From Haliangium sp963772315 (lineage in GTDB: Bacteria; Myxococcota_A; Polyangia; Haliangiales; Haliangiaceae), in contig CAVYWJ010000003.1 in assembly GCA_963772315.1 (NCBI GenBank), positions 124,001 through 188,000 of the forward strand: a DNA stretch of 64,000 nt. Direction: 5' to 3'. The position numbers and the translations under genes are program-made. The notes beneath the pieces are model-generated. The model did no database searches, was not told where the DNA came from, and saw only the letters and a program-made list of their open reading frames with translations. Positions 19,311 to 30,132 of this stretch are shown here, one piece after another (within the stretch, counting starts at the first letter, position 1; every line of letters starts with the position of its first letter).

Positions 19311-20702
19311 TTACACGGTAGGTGTCAACGGGGTTGTCGCTCCGCCGGTATGTGTAGATGATAGCGAGTGCTGACCTCTCAGGCTGCACGGCATGGCACG
19401 GAAGCGAACCGACTCGACCCAGGCCCAGCTTCGTGGAGACCTCGACCAGCGTGCAGGCTGCGCGGAGCGCGCCTGCTCGTAGACTTTGCGACGCTGGGCC
19501 AGGCGTGCGACGTCGTGGCCGTAATAGCGCTCGTCGGGAGTGACGAAGCCGATGCCGCAATGGAGATGCTTGCTGTTGTACCAGGAGACGAAATGCGCTA
19601 GCCAGGCGTGAGCCGCTGCGAGCGAGGGGAAGGGCCCTGCCGGGTAAGTAGGCCGCTGTTTCAACGTGCGAAAGAGGGCTTCGGCAAAGGGATTGTCGTT
19701 GCTCACACCCCGGCGGCTGAAGGAGGGCACGATACCCAGCCGTCTCAACGTTGCAAGCATCGTCTCTCCTCTCATGGGGCCTCCGTTGTCCGAATGCAGC
19801 ACCAGGCCGTTCGAATCGATCGCGTGTTCCTCGCACGTACGCTGGATGAGGCGGGCGGCGACGTCCATCGATTCCTCATCGTGTACCTGCCAACCCATGA
19901 TGCGGCGGCTAAATAGGTCGATGAACATGTACAGGTAATAGTAGCGGCCGCGTACAGACGCCTGCAGATAGGTGATATCCCAGCTCCAGATCTGATTTGG
20001 TGCCACGATCAGGTGCTCCACACGCTTCGTGGCCAACGGCCGCCTTCGCCTCGGATCAGGAGTGGCTCGTGCGTGTGCTCGCTGCAGCCGGTAGAACGTG
20101 GATTCGGAGGCGACGTAGCACCCCTGGTCGGCGAGCTTGGCGACGATTTGCCTCGGCGTGGAGTGTGCGTACTCTTCAGAATGGAGGATATCCAGCACCT
20201 GAGCACGCTCGGCTGCCGTGAACACGTTCCGCGGGACCGAGGCTCTTCCTTTGCGCCGATCCGGTGCGCAGGCTGCCTTGCGCCAGCGCTGAATCGTGCG
20301 GGCAGATATCCCCAGCACGCGACACGCGGCCTGTTGCCGTGCCCCTGCAGCAGTGGCCTCTTCGATCAGGGTAAGGGCCGTCTGGCGTACCTGAGAGCTG
20401 TGGAATCGTCCTCGACCTCCCACGACGAGCTGGCGGCTCTTGAGGGACAGCTCCAGGAGTGCTTGCGCGAACGCGGCAGGTGACTCTTCTGGTCGCCGGG
20501 AACGCCTGGTCGCAACCACACCATCCCTGATCGGGTGCAGCGGTCCCTCGTCAACCCGATGCCGGGAACGGCGCGCTGGGACGGATGAATTGCCATGCTT
20601 GTCTGCATCGAATTCCATGACTCTCCTGGGCGGTGGCGTGGGCTCGTGCACGCGGCAAGACGAGGCGGCGGCACCAGATGATGAATGCGGAGACTCGCTC
20701 AT
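19311..20702 (-). CDS. IS3-family-type transposase with HTH and rve (DDE) domain
   Basis: Up to 463 residues. An N-terminal helix-turn-helix (CRVLGISARTIQRWRK, about 135-155) is followed by an integrase core with WSWDITYLQ (first Asp), VLHSDNGGPM (second Asp) and NDNPFAEALF (Glu), so the catalytic triad is complete. The real start is probably downstream of the Met at residue 1, for example at MEFDADKHGN. A weak inverted similarity (CCGCCG context) lies near 19323 and 20773 and may mark the element ends; no target duplication is obvious. The insertion forms the right boundary of the biosynthetic region. Confidence 0.8.
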   Translation of the reverse strand: MSESPHSSSGAAASSCRVHEPTPPPRRVMEFDADKHGNSSVPARRSRHRVDEGPLHPIRDGVVATRRSRRPEESPAAFAQALLELSLKSRQLVVGGRGRFHSSQVRQTALTLIEEATAAGARQQAACRVLGISARTIQRWRKAACAPDRRKGRASVPRNVFTAAERAQVLDILHSEEYAHSTPRQIVAKLADQGCYVASESTFYRLQRAHARATPDPRRRRPLATKRVEHLIVAPNQIWSWDITYLQASVRGRYYYLYMFIDLFSRRIMGWQVHDEESMDVAARLIQRTCEEHAIDSNGLVLHSDNGGPMRGETMLATLRRLGIVPSFSRRGVSNDNPFAEALFRTLKQRPTYPAGPFPSLAAAHAWLAHFVSWYNSKHLHCGIGFVTPDERYYGHDVARLAQRRKVYEQARSAQPARWSRSPRSWAWVESVRFRAMPCSLRGQHSLSSTHTGGATTPLTPTV

Positions 20703-20814
20703 CCGAATCGGTGATATCCGGCTGGCATCGACGCCATGCTGGCAGTGTACGCGGCGGACGAGCTGTCAAGACATGAGACGCCTTCTCCCGCGCCTGCCCG
20801 CGGCCAGCGTGAGG

Positions 20815-21100
20815 CTCGTCCGGGCGCGTCCGCAGACCCTGCTAACCCGTCTGGCTCTCGTCCGGGCGCGTCCGCAGACCCTGCTAACCCGTCTGGAACT
20901 CGTCCGGACGCGTCCGCAGACCCTGCTAACCCGTCTGGCTCTCGTCCGGGCGCGTCCGCAGACCCTGCTAACCCGTCTGGAACTCGTCCGGACGCGTCCG
21001 CAGACCCTGCTAACCCGTCTGGCTCTCGTCCGGACGCGTCCGCAGACCCTGCTAACCCGTCTGGAACTCGTCCGGACGCGTCCGCAGACCCTGCGGGCGG
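20815..21100. repeat. 42-bp tandem repeat, about 6.8 copies
   Basis: The unit begins CTCGTCCGGGCGCGTCCGCA and repeats exactly every 42 bp from 20815, with the last copy from 21067 incomplete. Two variants alternate: GCT or GAA at the junction, and GGGCG or GGACG near the start. This gives an 84-bp higher-order pattern. Being divisible by three, it reads as 14-residue repeats (RPxASADPANPSGx) in a 139-codon plus-strand frame (20736-21155) and as Arg-rich repeats on the minus strand. No spacers are present, so it is not a CRISPR array. Confidence 0.85.
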
Positions 21101-21438
21101 GAGTTTTGCCCCGCCAGAGCCGTCCCCGCGGCCTGCGGAGCGGCCAATCCATTGAAATGACTGGCGCAGCGGGTGCCAGCGCGGTGCCTACATTCTCGGA
21201 GGGGCGGGCGTAGCACCATGACCTCGCCCATGGCCGGCAAGCGCACCCGCCGCAGGGCGCCGCCCTGCCAGGCCAGGTAGATCAGGGACGGGTCGCCCAG
21301 CGGCCGATCGAGCGTGAAGGACAGGCGTCTGGATCCCTGCGCGCCGGCCTCCAGGACGTCCCCGCGCATGCACCGGTTGGAGAAGGTCTGCCCGGTCGTG
21401 ACCGGCGTGGCGGTCGCCGCGATCGAGTTTTCGGACAT
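21052..21438 (-). CDS. hypothetical protein ending in the tandem repeat
   Basis: A possible 128-residue protein from ATG 21438 (MSENSIAATATPV), 38 bp downstream of the substrate-binding protein gene on the same strand. The middle (SFTLDRPLGDPSLIYLAW) looks like real coding sequence. The last 20 residues lie in the 42-bp repeats and the frame closes at the first repeat-borne stop. No family recognised. The repeat expansion may have replaced its original 3' end. Confidence 0.4.
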   Translation of the reverse strand: MSENSIAATATPVTTGQTFSNRCMRGDVLEAGAQGSRRLSFTLDRPLGDPSLIYLAWQGGALRRVRLPAMGEVMVLRPPLRECRHRAGTRCASHFNGLAAPQAAGTALAGQNSRPQGLRTRPDEFQTG

Positions 21439-21476
21439 GACGCCGTGGAGCGCGCGACCTTGGCCCGCGCCGGGCG

Positions 21477-22289
21477 CTACGGGGCCGTGCCCAGGAAGCG
21501 CGTGGTGTAGACGTCCTCGGCCCTGGGCCGCTCCGGGACGAACTTCTCCACCAGCTCGGGCTCTTGCTCGATCAGCGACTCGCGCACGACCAGCACGTCG
21601 GCGTAGAACGTGATGCCGTAGTCGTAGGGAGCAATGACGTTGACATCGAGGCCGGCCTTGCGCGCCTCGATGAGCTCGCCGGTCACCCACCCGGCCTCCA
21701 CGTCGTACTCGCCTTTCTGCAGCCCCTCGATCCCGTGGGTGCGCTGGACGATCTGGAGCTCGTCGGGATCGATGTGCAGCTTGCGCAGCATCGCCAGCAG
21801 CGGCAGTTTCTCGCTGTACGCCACGCCGACCGTCTTGCCGCGGAAGTCGTGAGGCCGCCGGATGCCGCTACTCTTCAATGCGATGTATACCAGGGGATGG
21901 ATGCGATAGATCGCGGCCGCGGCCTTGACGCGGTGGCCCTTCTGTCGCGCGATGATCAGCGCATCCGGCTGCGCGATGACGAAGTCGTACTTGCCGGCTA
22001 GGAACTCGTCCAGGGGGTCGCTACTGGCGTCAGCCGGCACGAACGTGACGCGCAGCCCCTCGGCCGCGTACAGGCCGTGCTGATCCGCGTAGTACGGGCC
22101 GCTGAACTGCGCCTGATGCACCCACGACAGGCCCAGTGTCACCGCGCGCAGCGGGCGCTCCTGCCGGCAGGAGGCGAGCACGAGCAGGCCGGCGATCGCC
22201 ACGATCCACGCAGCCGCCCTCGTGCTCACGCCGGACCCGGAACGGGTGAGGCGAGCACTCGCGCTCGAGCTCTCGATGGAATCCGACAT
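21477..22289 (-). CDS. ABC transporter substrate-binding lipoprotein, NMT1/THI5-like
   Basis: From ATG 22289 about 270 residues: a signal segment with lipobox LLVLASC, then the periplasmic-binding fold of the NMT1/THI5/SsuA family (GLSWVHQAQFSGPYYADQHG, DFVIAQPDALI, FRGKTVGVAYS, EYDVEAGWVTGE). These proteins bind pyrimidine precursors, sulfonates or similar small molecules. No permease or ATPase gene is adjacent. The protein stops soon after PELVEKFV, where relatives usually continue for another 50 or more residues, so the C-terminus may be truncated. Confidence 0.75.
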   Translation of the reverse strand: MSDSIESSSASARLTRSGSGVSTRAAAWIVAIAGLLVLASCRQERPLRAVTLGLSWVHQAQFSGPYYADQHGLYAAEGLRVTFVPADASSDPLDEFLAGKYDFVIAQPDALIIARQKGHRVKAAAAIYRIHPLVYIALKSSGIRRPHDFRGKTVGVAYSEKLPLLAMLRKLHIDPDELQIVQRTHGIEGLQKGEYDVEAGWVTGELIEARKAGLDVNVIAPYDYGITFYADVLVVRESLIEQEPELVEKFVPERPRAEDVYTTRFLGTAP

Positions 22290-22541
22290 GAGGCGCGATG
22301 ATACCAGAGCGCGGTCGCAAGCGAGCAGCCGTCTGCATGGCGAGCTGTCGCCCTGGGTGTCGCGTATGCGCCCTTGGTGACGGTAACGACGCATCGTGAA
22401 GCGAGGCTCGCGCGCGATACGCGCCCACTCCGTGGAGACCGCCTGATGGCGCAGGCAGTGCTCGCGAGCAAGCAGGCGCGCGGCACTTTACATCGGTTTC
22501 TGGCAGTGGGATGGTGGTGGGGCGTAAGAGGTAGATTCGCC

Positions 22542-23411
22542 ATGTGGTTCAAGAAAAAGTGTTTCAGCGCAGCCGAGCTGGAGCGCTTTCGCGCCTTCCA
22601 GCACCTGTCGTTTTCGATCCTCACCGACGAAGCGCGGCGGCTCGAAGCGGGCATGACCGAGCGCGAAGCTGCGCGCCGCCTGGTGAAAGCCTATCGGCGC
22701 GAAGGGGTAAAGAGCTTCTTCCACCTCCCAGTCGTGCTGTTCGGCGAGCGCACGGCGCTGCCGGGAGAGTGGACGATCGGTCAGTTCTTTCCGAAGAAGC
22801 GCGCCGCCGCGCCAGGCGACGCGGTGATCCTCGACGCCTCGCCCATCTTCGACAGCTACATGGTCAACACCTCGTTCTCGTTCTGCCTGGGCGAGAATTC
22901 GTTACACCGCGAGATGATGCGCAATCTCGCCGAGCTCCGTGAAGCTGTGCCGGCGGCTGTGAACGCGGGCAAGACATTCAAGGCGATCGCCGAGCAGGTG
23001 AACGATCGCTTCGCGGCGTGGGGGTACGAGCCCGTGCACGGCAAGCATCCGGGCAATGTGCTCGGCCATCGTGCGCTCAGGCTGCCGCGGCTGCCATTCG
23101 TCTGGCGCCGCAATGGTTTCGATGCCCTCTCGCTCAACTGGTTCTATGCCAGCGAGTTCGTCGCCCGACAGGGCTGGAGCGCGCGCTCGCCGCTCTGGAA
23201 CGCTTCGCCGACTTCCGACCACGCACCGCACGACGGCCTGTGGCTGGTAGAGCCGCACGCCGGCAGGGACGGCGTCGGCGCGAAGTGGGAAGACATCCTC
23301 ATCATCGACGGCGGCAGAGCGCGCTGGCTCGACGACGACGTGCCACACGTGCAGCAATGGTCGCTGGCCGCGCAGGCGCGCGACTATGGACCCGCGATGC
23401 TGTCGGCGTGA
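22542..23411 (+). CDS. M24-like (aminopeptidase P/creatinase fold) protein
   Basis: 289 residues from ATG 22542, which follows an AAGAGGT ribosome site. It has the pita-bread fold pattern: VILDASPIFDSYMVNTSFSF, then HPGNVLGH and a late WEDILIIDGG. In active M24 peptidases two Asp, one His and two Glu bind metals. Here the second Asp position of the strand pair reads Asn (MVNTSFSF), so catalysis is doubtful or uses a different metal site. It is encoded just before a VOC gene on the same strand and is divergent from the substrate-binding protein. An upstream frame to 22374 is open but less likely. Confidence 0.7.
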   Translation: MWFKKKCFSAAELERFRAFQHLSFSILTDEARRLEAGMTEREAARRLVKAYRREGVKSFFHLPVVLFGERTALPGEWTIGQFFPKKRAAAPGDAVILDASPIFDSYMVNTSFSFCLGENSLHREMMRNLAELREAVPAAVNAGKTFKAIAEQVNDRFAAWGYEPVHGKHPGNVLGHRALRLPRLPFVWRRNGFDALSLNWFYASEFVARQGWSARSPLWNASPTSDHAPHDGLWLVEPHAGRDGVGAKWEDILIIDGGRARWLDDDVPHVQQWSLAAQARDYGPAMLSA

Positions 23412-23537
23412 GGTCTACTCCGCCGCGCGCCATCAGCCCACGCGCGAAGCGAGGCGCTGCCAGCCGGTCCGAGACGGGTGGTGCCTGCCATCGCTCGGCG
23501 CTTGCAACCGGATAAGCCTTCATGGGAGCGTTTGCCC

Positions 23538-23903
23538 ATGATCGATCACATTGGTGTTTCTGTTCGTGACTATGCCAGGAGCAAGGAGTTCTATCTCGCC
23601 GCGCTCGCGCCGCTGGGCTATGTGCTGGTGATGGAGTTCGGCGACGCCGCGGGCCTGGGCGAGGGTGGCAAGCCCGATTTCTGGATCAGCGCCGGCGGCG
23701 ATGTCGACAAACCGATGCACATCGCGCTGCTCGCCCGGGATCGCAAGGCCGTGGATGCCTTTTACCAGGCAGCGCTGGCCGCGGGCGGCAAGGACAACGG
23801 CGCGCCGGGGCTGCGGGCGCACTATCATCCGAGCTACTACGGCGCGTTCGTGTTCGACCCGGACGGCAATAACCTCGAGGCCGTCTGCCATACGCCCGGG
23901 TGA
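23538..23903 (+). CDS. VOC-family (glyoxalase/bleomycin resistance fold) protein
   Basis: 121 residues from ATG 23538 (GGAG upstream). A single VOC domain with paired beta-alpha-beta-beta-beta motifs: MIDHIGVSVRDYARSKEFY at the N-terminus and YYGAFVFDPDGNNLEAVCH at the C-terminus, supplying the usual His and Glu ligand positions. Members include lactoylglutathione lyase-like and antibiotic-binding proteins; the substrate cannot be told. It lies about 125 bp after the M24-like gene and may be co-transcribed. Length is normal. Confidence 0.85.
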   Translation: MIDHIGVSVRDYARSKEFYLAALAPLGYVLVMEFGDAAGLGEGGKPDFWISAGGDVDKPMHIALLARDRKAVDAFYQAALAAGGKDNGAPGLRAHYHPSYYGAFVFDPDGNNLEAVCHTPG

Positions 23904-24084
23904 CCGCCCTCGATAATCGGATTTTGCGGCGCACAGGTCGAGCACCTCGATCCGATCGCCGGTCGGGAACGCTCGGCCCCACCGACCGCGAAGCCGCAGA
24001 AGCAGACGCATCGCTCGCATCCACACGGACGCGTGACCCGATTCACGGCGGGCATCTCTCTATCTCTCCAGGAGGTGTCCCGCC
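23904..24084. other. short intergenic region with a strong ribosome site
   Basis: 180 bp upstream of the secreted lipoprotein gene. AGGAGGTG at 24070-24077 is a near-perfect Shine-Dalgarno for the ATG at 24085. Nothing else identified. Confidence 0.5.
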
Positions 24085-25092
<1,008 letters not shown>

Positions 25093-25193
25093 ACCTGGCC
25101 TGACTCAGGCCAATCACCGCGGCCAGGGCACTCGGAACGGGTCCTGGCCATGCTCGGGCTCGAGCGTCTCGGCGGCCACGGTGACGCCCGCCG

Positions 25194-26192
<999 letters not shown>

Positions 26193-26309
26193 CGCGGGCC
26201 TGCGGCGCGGACGATACCATGGCACGTGCGCGACCGCGACGGAGTGCGCCCAGGGCGGGGTGGCCGCGTCGCGTGGCTCTCCGTGAGTGGATGGCTGGCG
26301 TGCTGTCTC

Positions 26310-26579
26310 GATACGTCCAGCCATCGCCTCGATGAAATCGATGCTCGCGCGCCGGCCGCCGTCCACGCGCTTATTCACGCCACATCATCGCCTCCGTCCT
26401 GGTCGGCCTCATCGTCCATTGTCACAACCTCGCCATTGCCCAGACAAACTCCACGACACGCACCCAGCCACCACTCCATCATGGCCTCTTCGCTCGCATG
26501 CTCGCCACTTGCGCCCTTCGCATCGCCGACGCTCTCGACCTCCACGCGACTGAGGCCGATGCCCAGTGGCCGCAGGGCC
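26310..26579 (+). pseudogene. IS4-family transposase, C-terminal fragment
   Basis: Plus-strand translation in shifting frames gives SHRLDEIDARAPAAVHALIH, then VGLIVHCHNLAIAQTNS and a TEADAQW segment. These match the C-terminal part of the IS4-type transposase remnant at 30.3-31.2 kb. Frameshifts and the missing N-terminus show it is dead. The IS630 element follows directly at 26582. Confidence 0.75.
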
Positions 26580-26665
26580 TAGTACAGCGTTCCAAAAGAA
26601 CGTCCCCAATCAAGAGAAGGGCTGCTCTGACCCTGGCTGACAATGCGGGATGATCTGATGGGAGC

Positions 26666-27799
26666 GTGGAGAGAGGCCAGGCAAAGGCCAAGACGCCAGG
26701 GCGTCGAGCCCGGGTAATCCGGCTGAGCCAGAAGCAGAAACGGAGGCTGGAGCAGGCAGTTCGGAGTCGAGGCAGCGCAGTGGCGTTACGAGCCAAGATG
26801 GTGTTGATGCTGGCCGAGGATCCGTGTGTGAGCCGGGTGGCGGAGCGGTTGGATGTGGACCGGAAGACGGTGAGGTTGTGGCGAGATCGCTACGTGGCAA
26901 GGGGTCTGAAAGGGTTAGAGGAACTGCCGCGTTCTGGGCGTCCGGCCACGATCGATGGTCCGAGCCGCTGCCAGGTAATTGCGGTGGCGTGCGGGAAACC
27001 AGCCGACTTCGGCGTTCCCTTCCGTCGGGTGTGGACCCTGGATCGACTGCATGAGGTCGTCACGCGGCTCCAGCGCCAGAATGGCGGGCCGGAGCTGAGC
27101 CGCTCCAGCATGATCCGCATCCTGAACGATGCGGAGATGCGGCCGCACCGGATGCGCCTGTGGCTGCATAGCCCGGATCCGAAGTTTCGGGACAAGGTGA
27201 CCGACATCTGCGCGCTGTACGTGGCCCCGCCGAGCGGTGCCACGGTGCTGTGCGTCAACGAGAAGACCGGCATGCAGGCGCTCGGCCGCAAGCATCCTGT
27301 GCGAGCCCCTGCGCCAGGACGGCCTGGACGGATGGACTACGAGTACGAACGCAACGGGACCCGCAAGCTGCTGGCAGCGTTCAATCCACATACCGGTGAG
27401 GTTTACGGTGAGTCGCGCGAGCACCGGAGAGCCGCCGATCTGGTGGAGTTCATGGAAGAGATGGCCCGCCGTCACCCCACGGGCGAGGTGCACATCGTCT
27501 GGGATAACCTGAACATCCACCTCGACGGTTCCGAACAGCGGTGGACCCGTTTCAACGCACGGCACGGCGACCGCTTCCATTTCCACTACACTCCGCTCCA
27601 TGCCTCCTGGGTCAACCAGATCGAGCTCTTCTTCGGTATCGTGCAAAAGCGCGTGCTTCGCTACGGTGTCTTCAATAGCCTCGATGAGCTCGACCGCGCT
27701 GTCCTCGGCTTCATCGCGCACTGGAACGCGAAGGAGCGACATCCGTTCCGGTGGACCTTCAAGGGCTATCCCATGCAGCGCGGTCGCCGGGCGGCCTGA
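26666..27799 (+). CDS. IS630-family transposase
   Basis: 377 residues. Two helix-turn-helix segments lie in the first 110 (VAERLDVDRKTVRLWRDRY), then a DDE domain with VWDNLNIH (second Asp) and NQIELFFGIVQKRVL (Glu). The first catalytic position reads CVNEKTGMQAL; relatives have Asp where this protein has Asn, so the copy may be catalytically inactive although its frame and ends are intact. It sits inside the inverted repeats with its start about 85 bp from the left end. Confidence 0.9.
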   Translation: MERGQAKAKTPGRRARVIRLSQKQKRRLEQAVRSRGSAVALRAKMVLMLAEDPCVSRVAERLDVDRKTVRLWRDRYVARGLKGLEELPRSGRPATIDGPSRCQVIAVACGKPADFGVPFRRVWTLDRLHEVVTRLQRQNGGPELSRSSMIRILNDAEMRPHRMRLWLHSPDPKFRDKVTDICALYVAPPSGATVLCVNEKTGMQALGRKHPVRAPAPGRPGRMDYEYERNGTRKLLAAFNPHTGEVYGESREHRRAADLVEFMEEMARRHPTGEVHIVWDNLNIHLDGSEQRWTRFNARHGDRFHFHYTPLHASWVNQIELFFGIVQKRVLRYGVFNSLDELDRAVLGFIAHWNAKERHPFRWTFKGYPMQRGRRAA

Positions 27800-27829
27800 G
27801 CTGGCACTCGTTCGCGATAGGCTCGTGGC

Positions 27830-28129
27830 ATGACCGCCCGCGCCTCCATGCCGTCTCACGCTGTCGCTCACCTCGAGCGCCTGCTCGCCGCCCATGAGGG
27901 CCTCGGCCACCTCACCGTCAAACGCCGCGGGCGCTCCCTCACCCTCGGCAGCCAGGACCCCCACGGTCCCACTCGCCATGCCAAGCTCGACTGGCTCGGC
28001 GCCAACCTGTGGGGACTCTCCCTTCCCACACGCTCCGAACGTTGGCAGCGGACTCCCTTCACCGGCTCTCTCGACGAGCTACTGCAGATCCTCACCCAGA
28101 TGCTCGGCTGGCACCTCGCTCCTCGCTGA
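27830..28129 (+). CDS. small accessory ORF inside the IS630 element
   Basis: 99 residues (MTARASMPSHAVAHLERLLAA), 30 bp after the transposase stop and before the right inverted repeat. The composition looks coding, with a Ser/Leu-rich segment and a conserved-looking LGANLWGLSLPT stretch. No known domain. It may be a passenger or regulatory protein of the element. Confidence 0.5.
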   Translation: MTARASMPSHAVAHLERLLAAHEGLGHLTVKRRGRSLTLGSQDPHGPTRHAKLDWLGANLWGLSLPTRSERWQRTPFTGSLDELLQILTQMLGWHLAPR

Positions 28130-28183
28130 GAAGTGGGGAGTTACTTATGATCTGTTGTACTAGTCACACGCGGAAGCTGCTAG

Positions 28184-30128
28184 GTGGCTGGTGCTTAGAG
28201 CCGGGTTGGGAGGAGCCTGGGTTTGAACAGGGGTCGATCTTGGCCGGCGAAGCTCAGCCGAAGATGGTCGTGAATCAGGGCGGAAGCGGCCGTTGCAGGG
28301 TGCGAGAACGGGTTTGGAGCCTGCCGGAGCGGCCCCAGGGCTGCCCCAGCCTCATGAGGCGGCCGGGGAGGCGGTGGGAACTCGGGGCGCGTTGAGAAAT
28401 CGCGCCAGTCGCTGCAGGTTGGCCGCAGCGGCGAGCAAGGCGAAGTCCCAGGCGATGCGGATCACACCTCGCAGGCGAGCCCGTCGGCCTCCGTGCTTGC
28501 GCCGCATCAGGTGGGCCAGCTTGCGTTCGACCTTGGGTCGTGTCGCCCGGTAACGTTCTTGCCAGGCAGGATCGGAGCGTTGTTGCTGGCGGGCGCGCGC
28601 CAGTAATGATTCGTGAGGATGGATCCGAATCGTGCGCCCCTCTCGGCTGTCCGTGCACTGGGCGCGTAGCGGGCACTGGCTGCAATGAGCGCCAAATCGA
28701 GCAAGAGCAGAGTTGCCTTGGAAGCGGATGGGAACGGTGTGCTGCGCGGGGCAGGTCACCGTGGCTTGCGCGAGATCGATGGAGAAGCTGTCCTTGGAGA
28801 GCTTTCCCTGGGGCGCCGCCGGTGGCTGCACCTTCACGTAAGCCGTGACCGCGTGTTCGTCCAGGTGGGCCAGGATCTCGCCCGCGCCGTAGGCAGAGTC
28901 GCCGTAGACTTCGAGGGAGGCAGACTCGTGGACGACGGCAACCGCAGGTGGCTCGTCACCCTCGAGGTGTGCTGGCTCGGTATTCGGGTGAGAGCTCGAA
29001 CCGGTGACATCGACCGGTTCATCTCCAGACCCAGTCTCGGCATCGACCGAAGGCTTCCCCGATGATTCCTTGCTGGCTGGCAGGGCTTCGGCAAGCAGCT
29101 CCTTGGCCACGCTGCCATCTCCCGCATTGCCAGGAGTCACGGCCGTCGCGGTGATGATCTCGCTGTCGGGGTCGATGCTGATGTGGCCCTTGTAGCCATC
29201 GAACCCGCGCGCCGAGGTCTTGTGGCCATGGCGCGCTTCGGGATCCACGGTCGAGATCACACGGTCCTTCGCAACCCGCCGGGCAATCCGAAATCGTCCG
29301 TCCTCCGTGCTTTCGATATCCTGCCCCACCACGGTCGCCAGGAGCTCGCTGGCCTGGCGCACCTCGCCGCTCAGCAGCCGGTCATCGAGCGCGGCCAGCA
29401 CGGCGTAGGCGTCCCGGCACAGCTCATCGACCAGCTGGTCTCGGGCCTTCTTATCCGTCCAGTCACATGCTGGCTTGCCTGCCGACACGTAGTCGTCGTC
29501 TCGCCGGAGCACCCCGCGCAGCTCGGCCTGCAGCGGCTCGCCGGCAACTCGCAAGAGTCCCCGGAGCGCCGCCCGGATCATGGTCACCGTGTCCTGCGTC
29601 GCCACCGCATCGTAGAGCGGCGTCGAGTCCAGCACCCGCTTCCGCCCCAGCATCCCAGCATCCCGCGCCGCCTCCAGGGCCACTTCGAAGATTCGACCGG
29701 GCCGCGCCGATCTTTGCAGCTTGGCCCGCATCCTCACCAGCACCGTGTGCACGAACCCGGCGTGATCGAACGACAAGCCCCCGGCTGCGTACTTCCACCG
29801 CAGGTCATACGCAAACCGCTCCACCGCCTCGCGATCCGACAGCCCTTCCAGCCGCTGCAGCACCATCACCACCGCCACGATCTGCGGCGGTATCGATTCC
29901 CGCCCGATGTCCTCGAACAGATCCGCGAACATCTCGTCGGGGAACAGCCGATGGCAATGCTCGTGCAGGAGTCGGTAGATCGACGTCGGACCCAGCTTCA
30001 GTCTGCAATAGTCCACCGTCGAGGAGAACAGATCCCCATGCTTGGGCGCACGACCCATCGTCATGCTCCCTTCCTAACCCGCCTCCTCGCACCGGGCAAT
30101 CCGGACCCGCACGAAAAGCACCAGTCAC
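28184..30128 (-). mobile_element. IS1182-family element, copy 1 (complete)
   Basis: Bounded by inverted ends GTGGCTGGTGCTT (28184) and, inverted, GTGACTGGTGCTTTTCG (ending 30128), with CTAG on both sides (28180-28183 and 30129-30132). About 1.95 kb with one transposase gene. The same end sequences recur at 42.7, 57.8 and 63.7 kb, always with CTAG, so CTAG is the target or duplicated sequence. Confidence 0.85.
28352..30064 (-). CDS. IS1182-family transposase
   Basis: 570 residues from ATG 30064 (GGAAGGGAGC ribosome site). It begins MTMGRAPKHGDLF, has the IS1182 N-terminal DUF772-type region (LFEDIGRESIPPQ, QRLEGLSDREAVE), the first DDE Asp in KRVLDSTPLYDAV, the SVYGDSAYG-like second Asp segment (LEVYGDSAYGAGE), and a Cys cluster (HCSQCPLRAQCTDS) before the C-terminal RRKHGGRRARLRG with the final conserved residues. 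A Ser/Glu-rich insert of about 60 residues lies near 345-390. Appears intact. Confidence 0.9.
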   Translation of the reverse strand: MTMGRAPKHGDLFSSTVDYCRLKLGPTSIYRLLHEHCHRLFPDEMFADLFEDIGRESIPPQIVAVVMVLQRLEGLSDREAVERFAYDLRWKYAAGGLSFDHAGFVHTVLVRMRAKLQRSARPGRIFEVALEAARDAGMLGRKRVLDSTPLYDAVATQDTVTMIRAALRGLLRVAGEPLQAELRGVLRRDDDYVSAGKPACDWTDKKARDQLVDELCRDAYAVLAALDDRLLSGEVRQASELLATVVGQDIESTEDGRFRIARRVAKDRVISTVDPEARHGHKTSARGFDGYKGHISIDPDSEIITATAVTPGNAGDGSVAKELLAEALPASKESSGKPSVDAETGSGDEPVDVTGSSSHPNTEPAHLEGDEPPAVAVVHESASLEVYGDSAYGAGEILAHLDEHAVTAYVKVQPPAAPQGKLSKDSFSIDLAQATVTCPAQHTVPIRFQGNSALARFGAHCSQCPLRAQCTDSREGRTIRIHPHESLLARARQQQRSDPAWQERYRATRPKVERKLAHLMRRKHGGRRARLRGVIRIAWDFALLAAAANLQRLARFLNAPRVPTASPAAS

Positions 30129-30132
30129 CTAG

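Larger units (their letters stand above)
26582..28160 (+). mobile_element. IS630-family element with TA duplications
   Basis: The element starts GTACAGCGTTCC at 26582 and ends with the inverted GTTGTAC at 28160. The two ends align over about 27 bp (GTACARC...AAC.TCCCCA when the right end is inverted). Each end is flanked by TA (26580-26581 and 28161-28162), the usual IS630/Tc1 target duplication. It carries a transposase and a 99-codon ORF. Size 1,579 bp. Confidence 0.8.

Noticed and set aside
20815..21100. CRISPR array
   Set aside because: The units are directly adjacent tandem copies with no unique spacers, and no cas gene is nearby.
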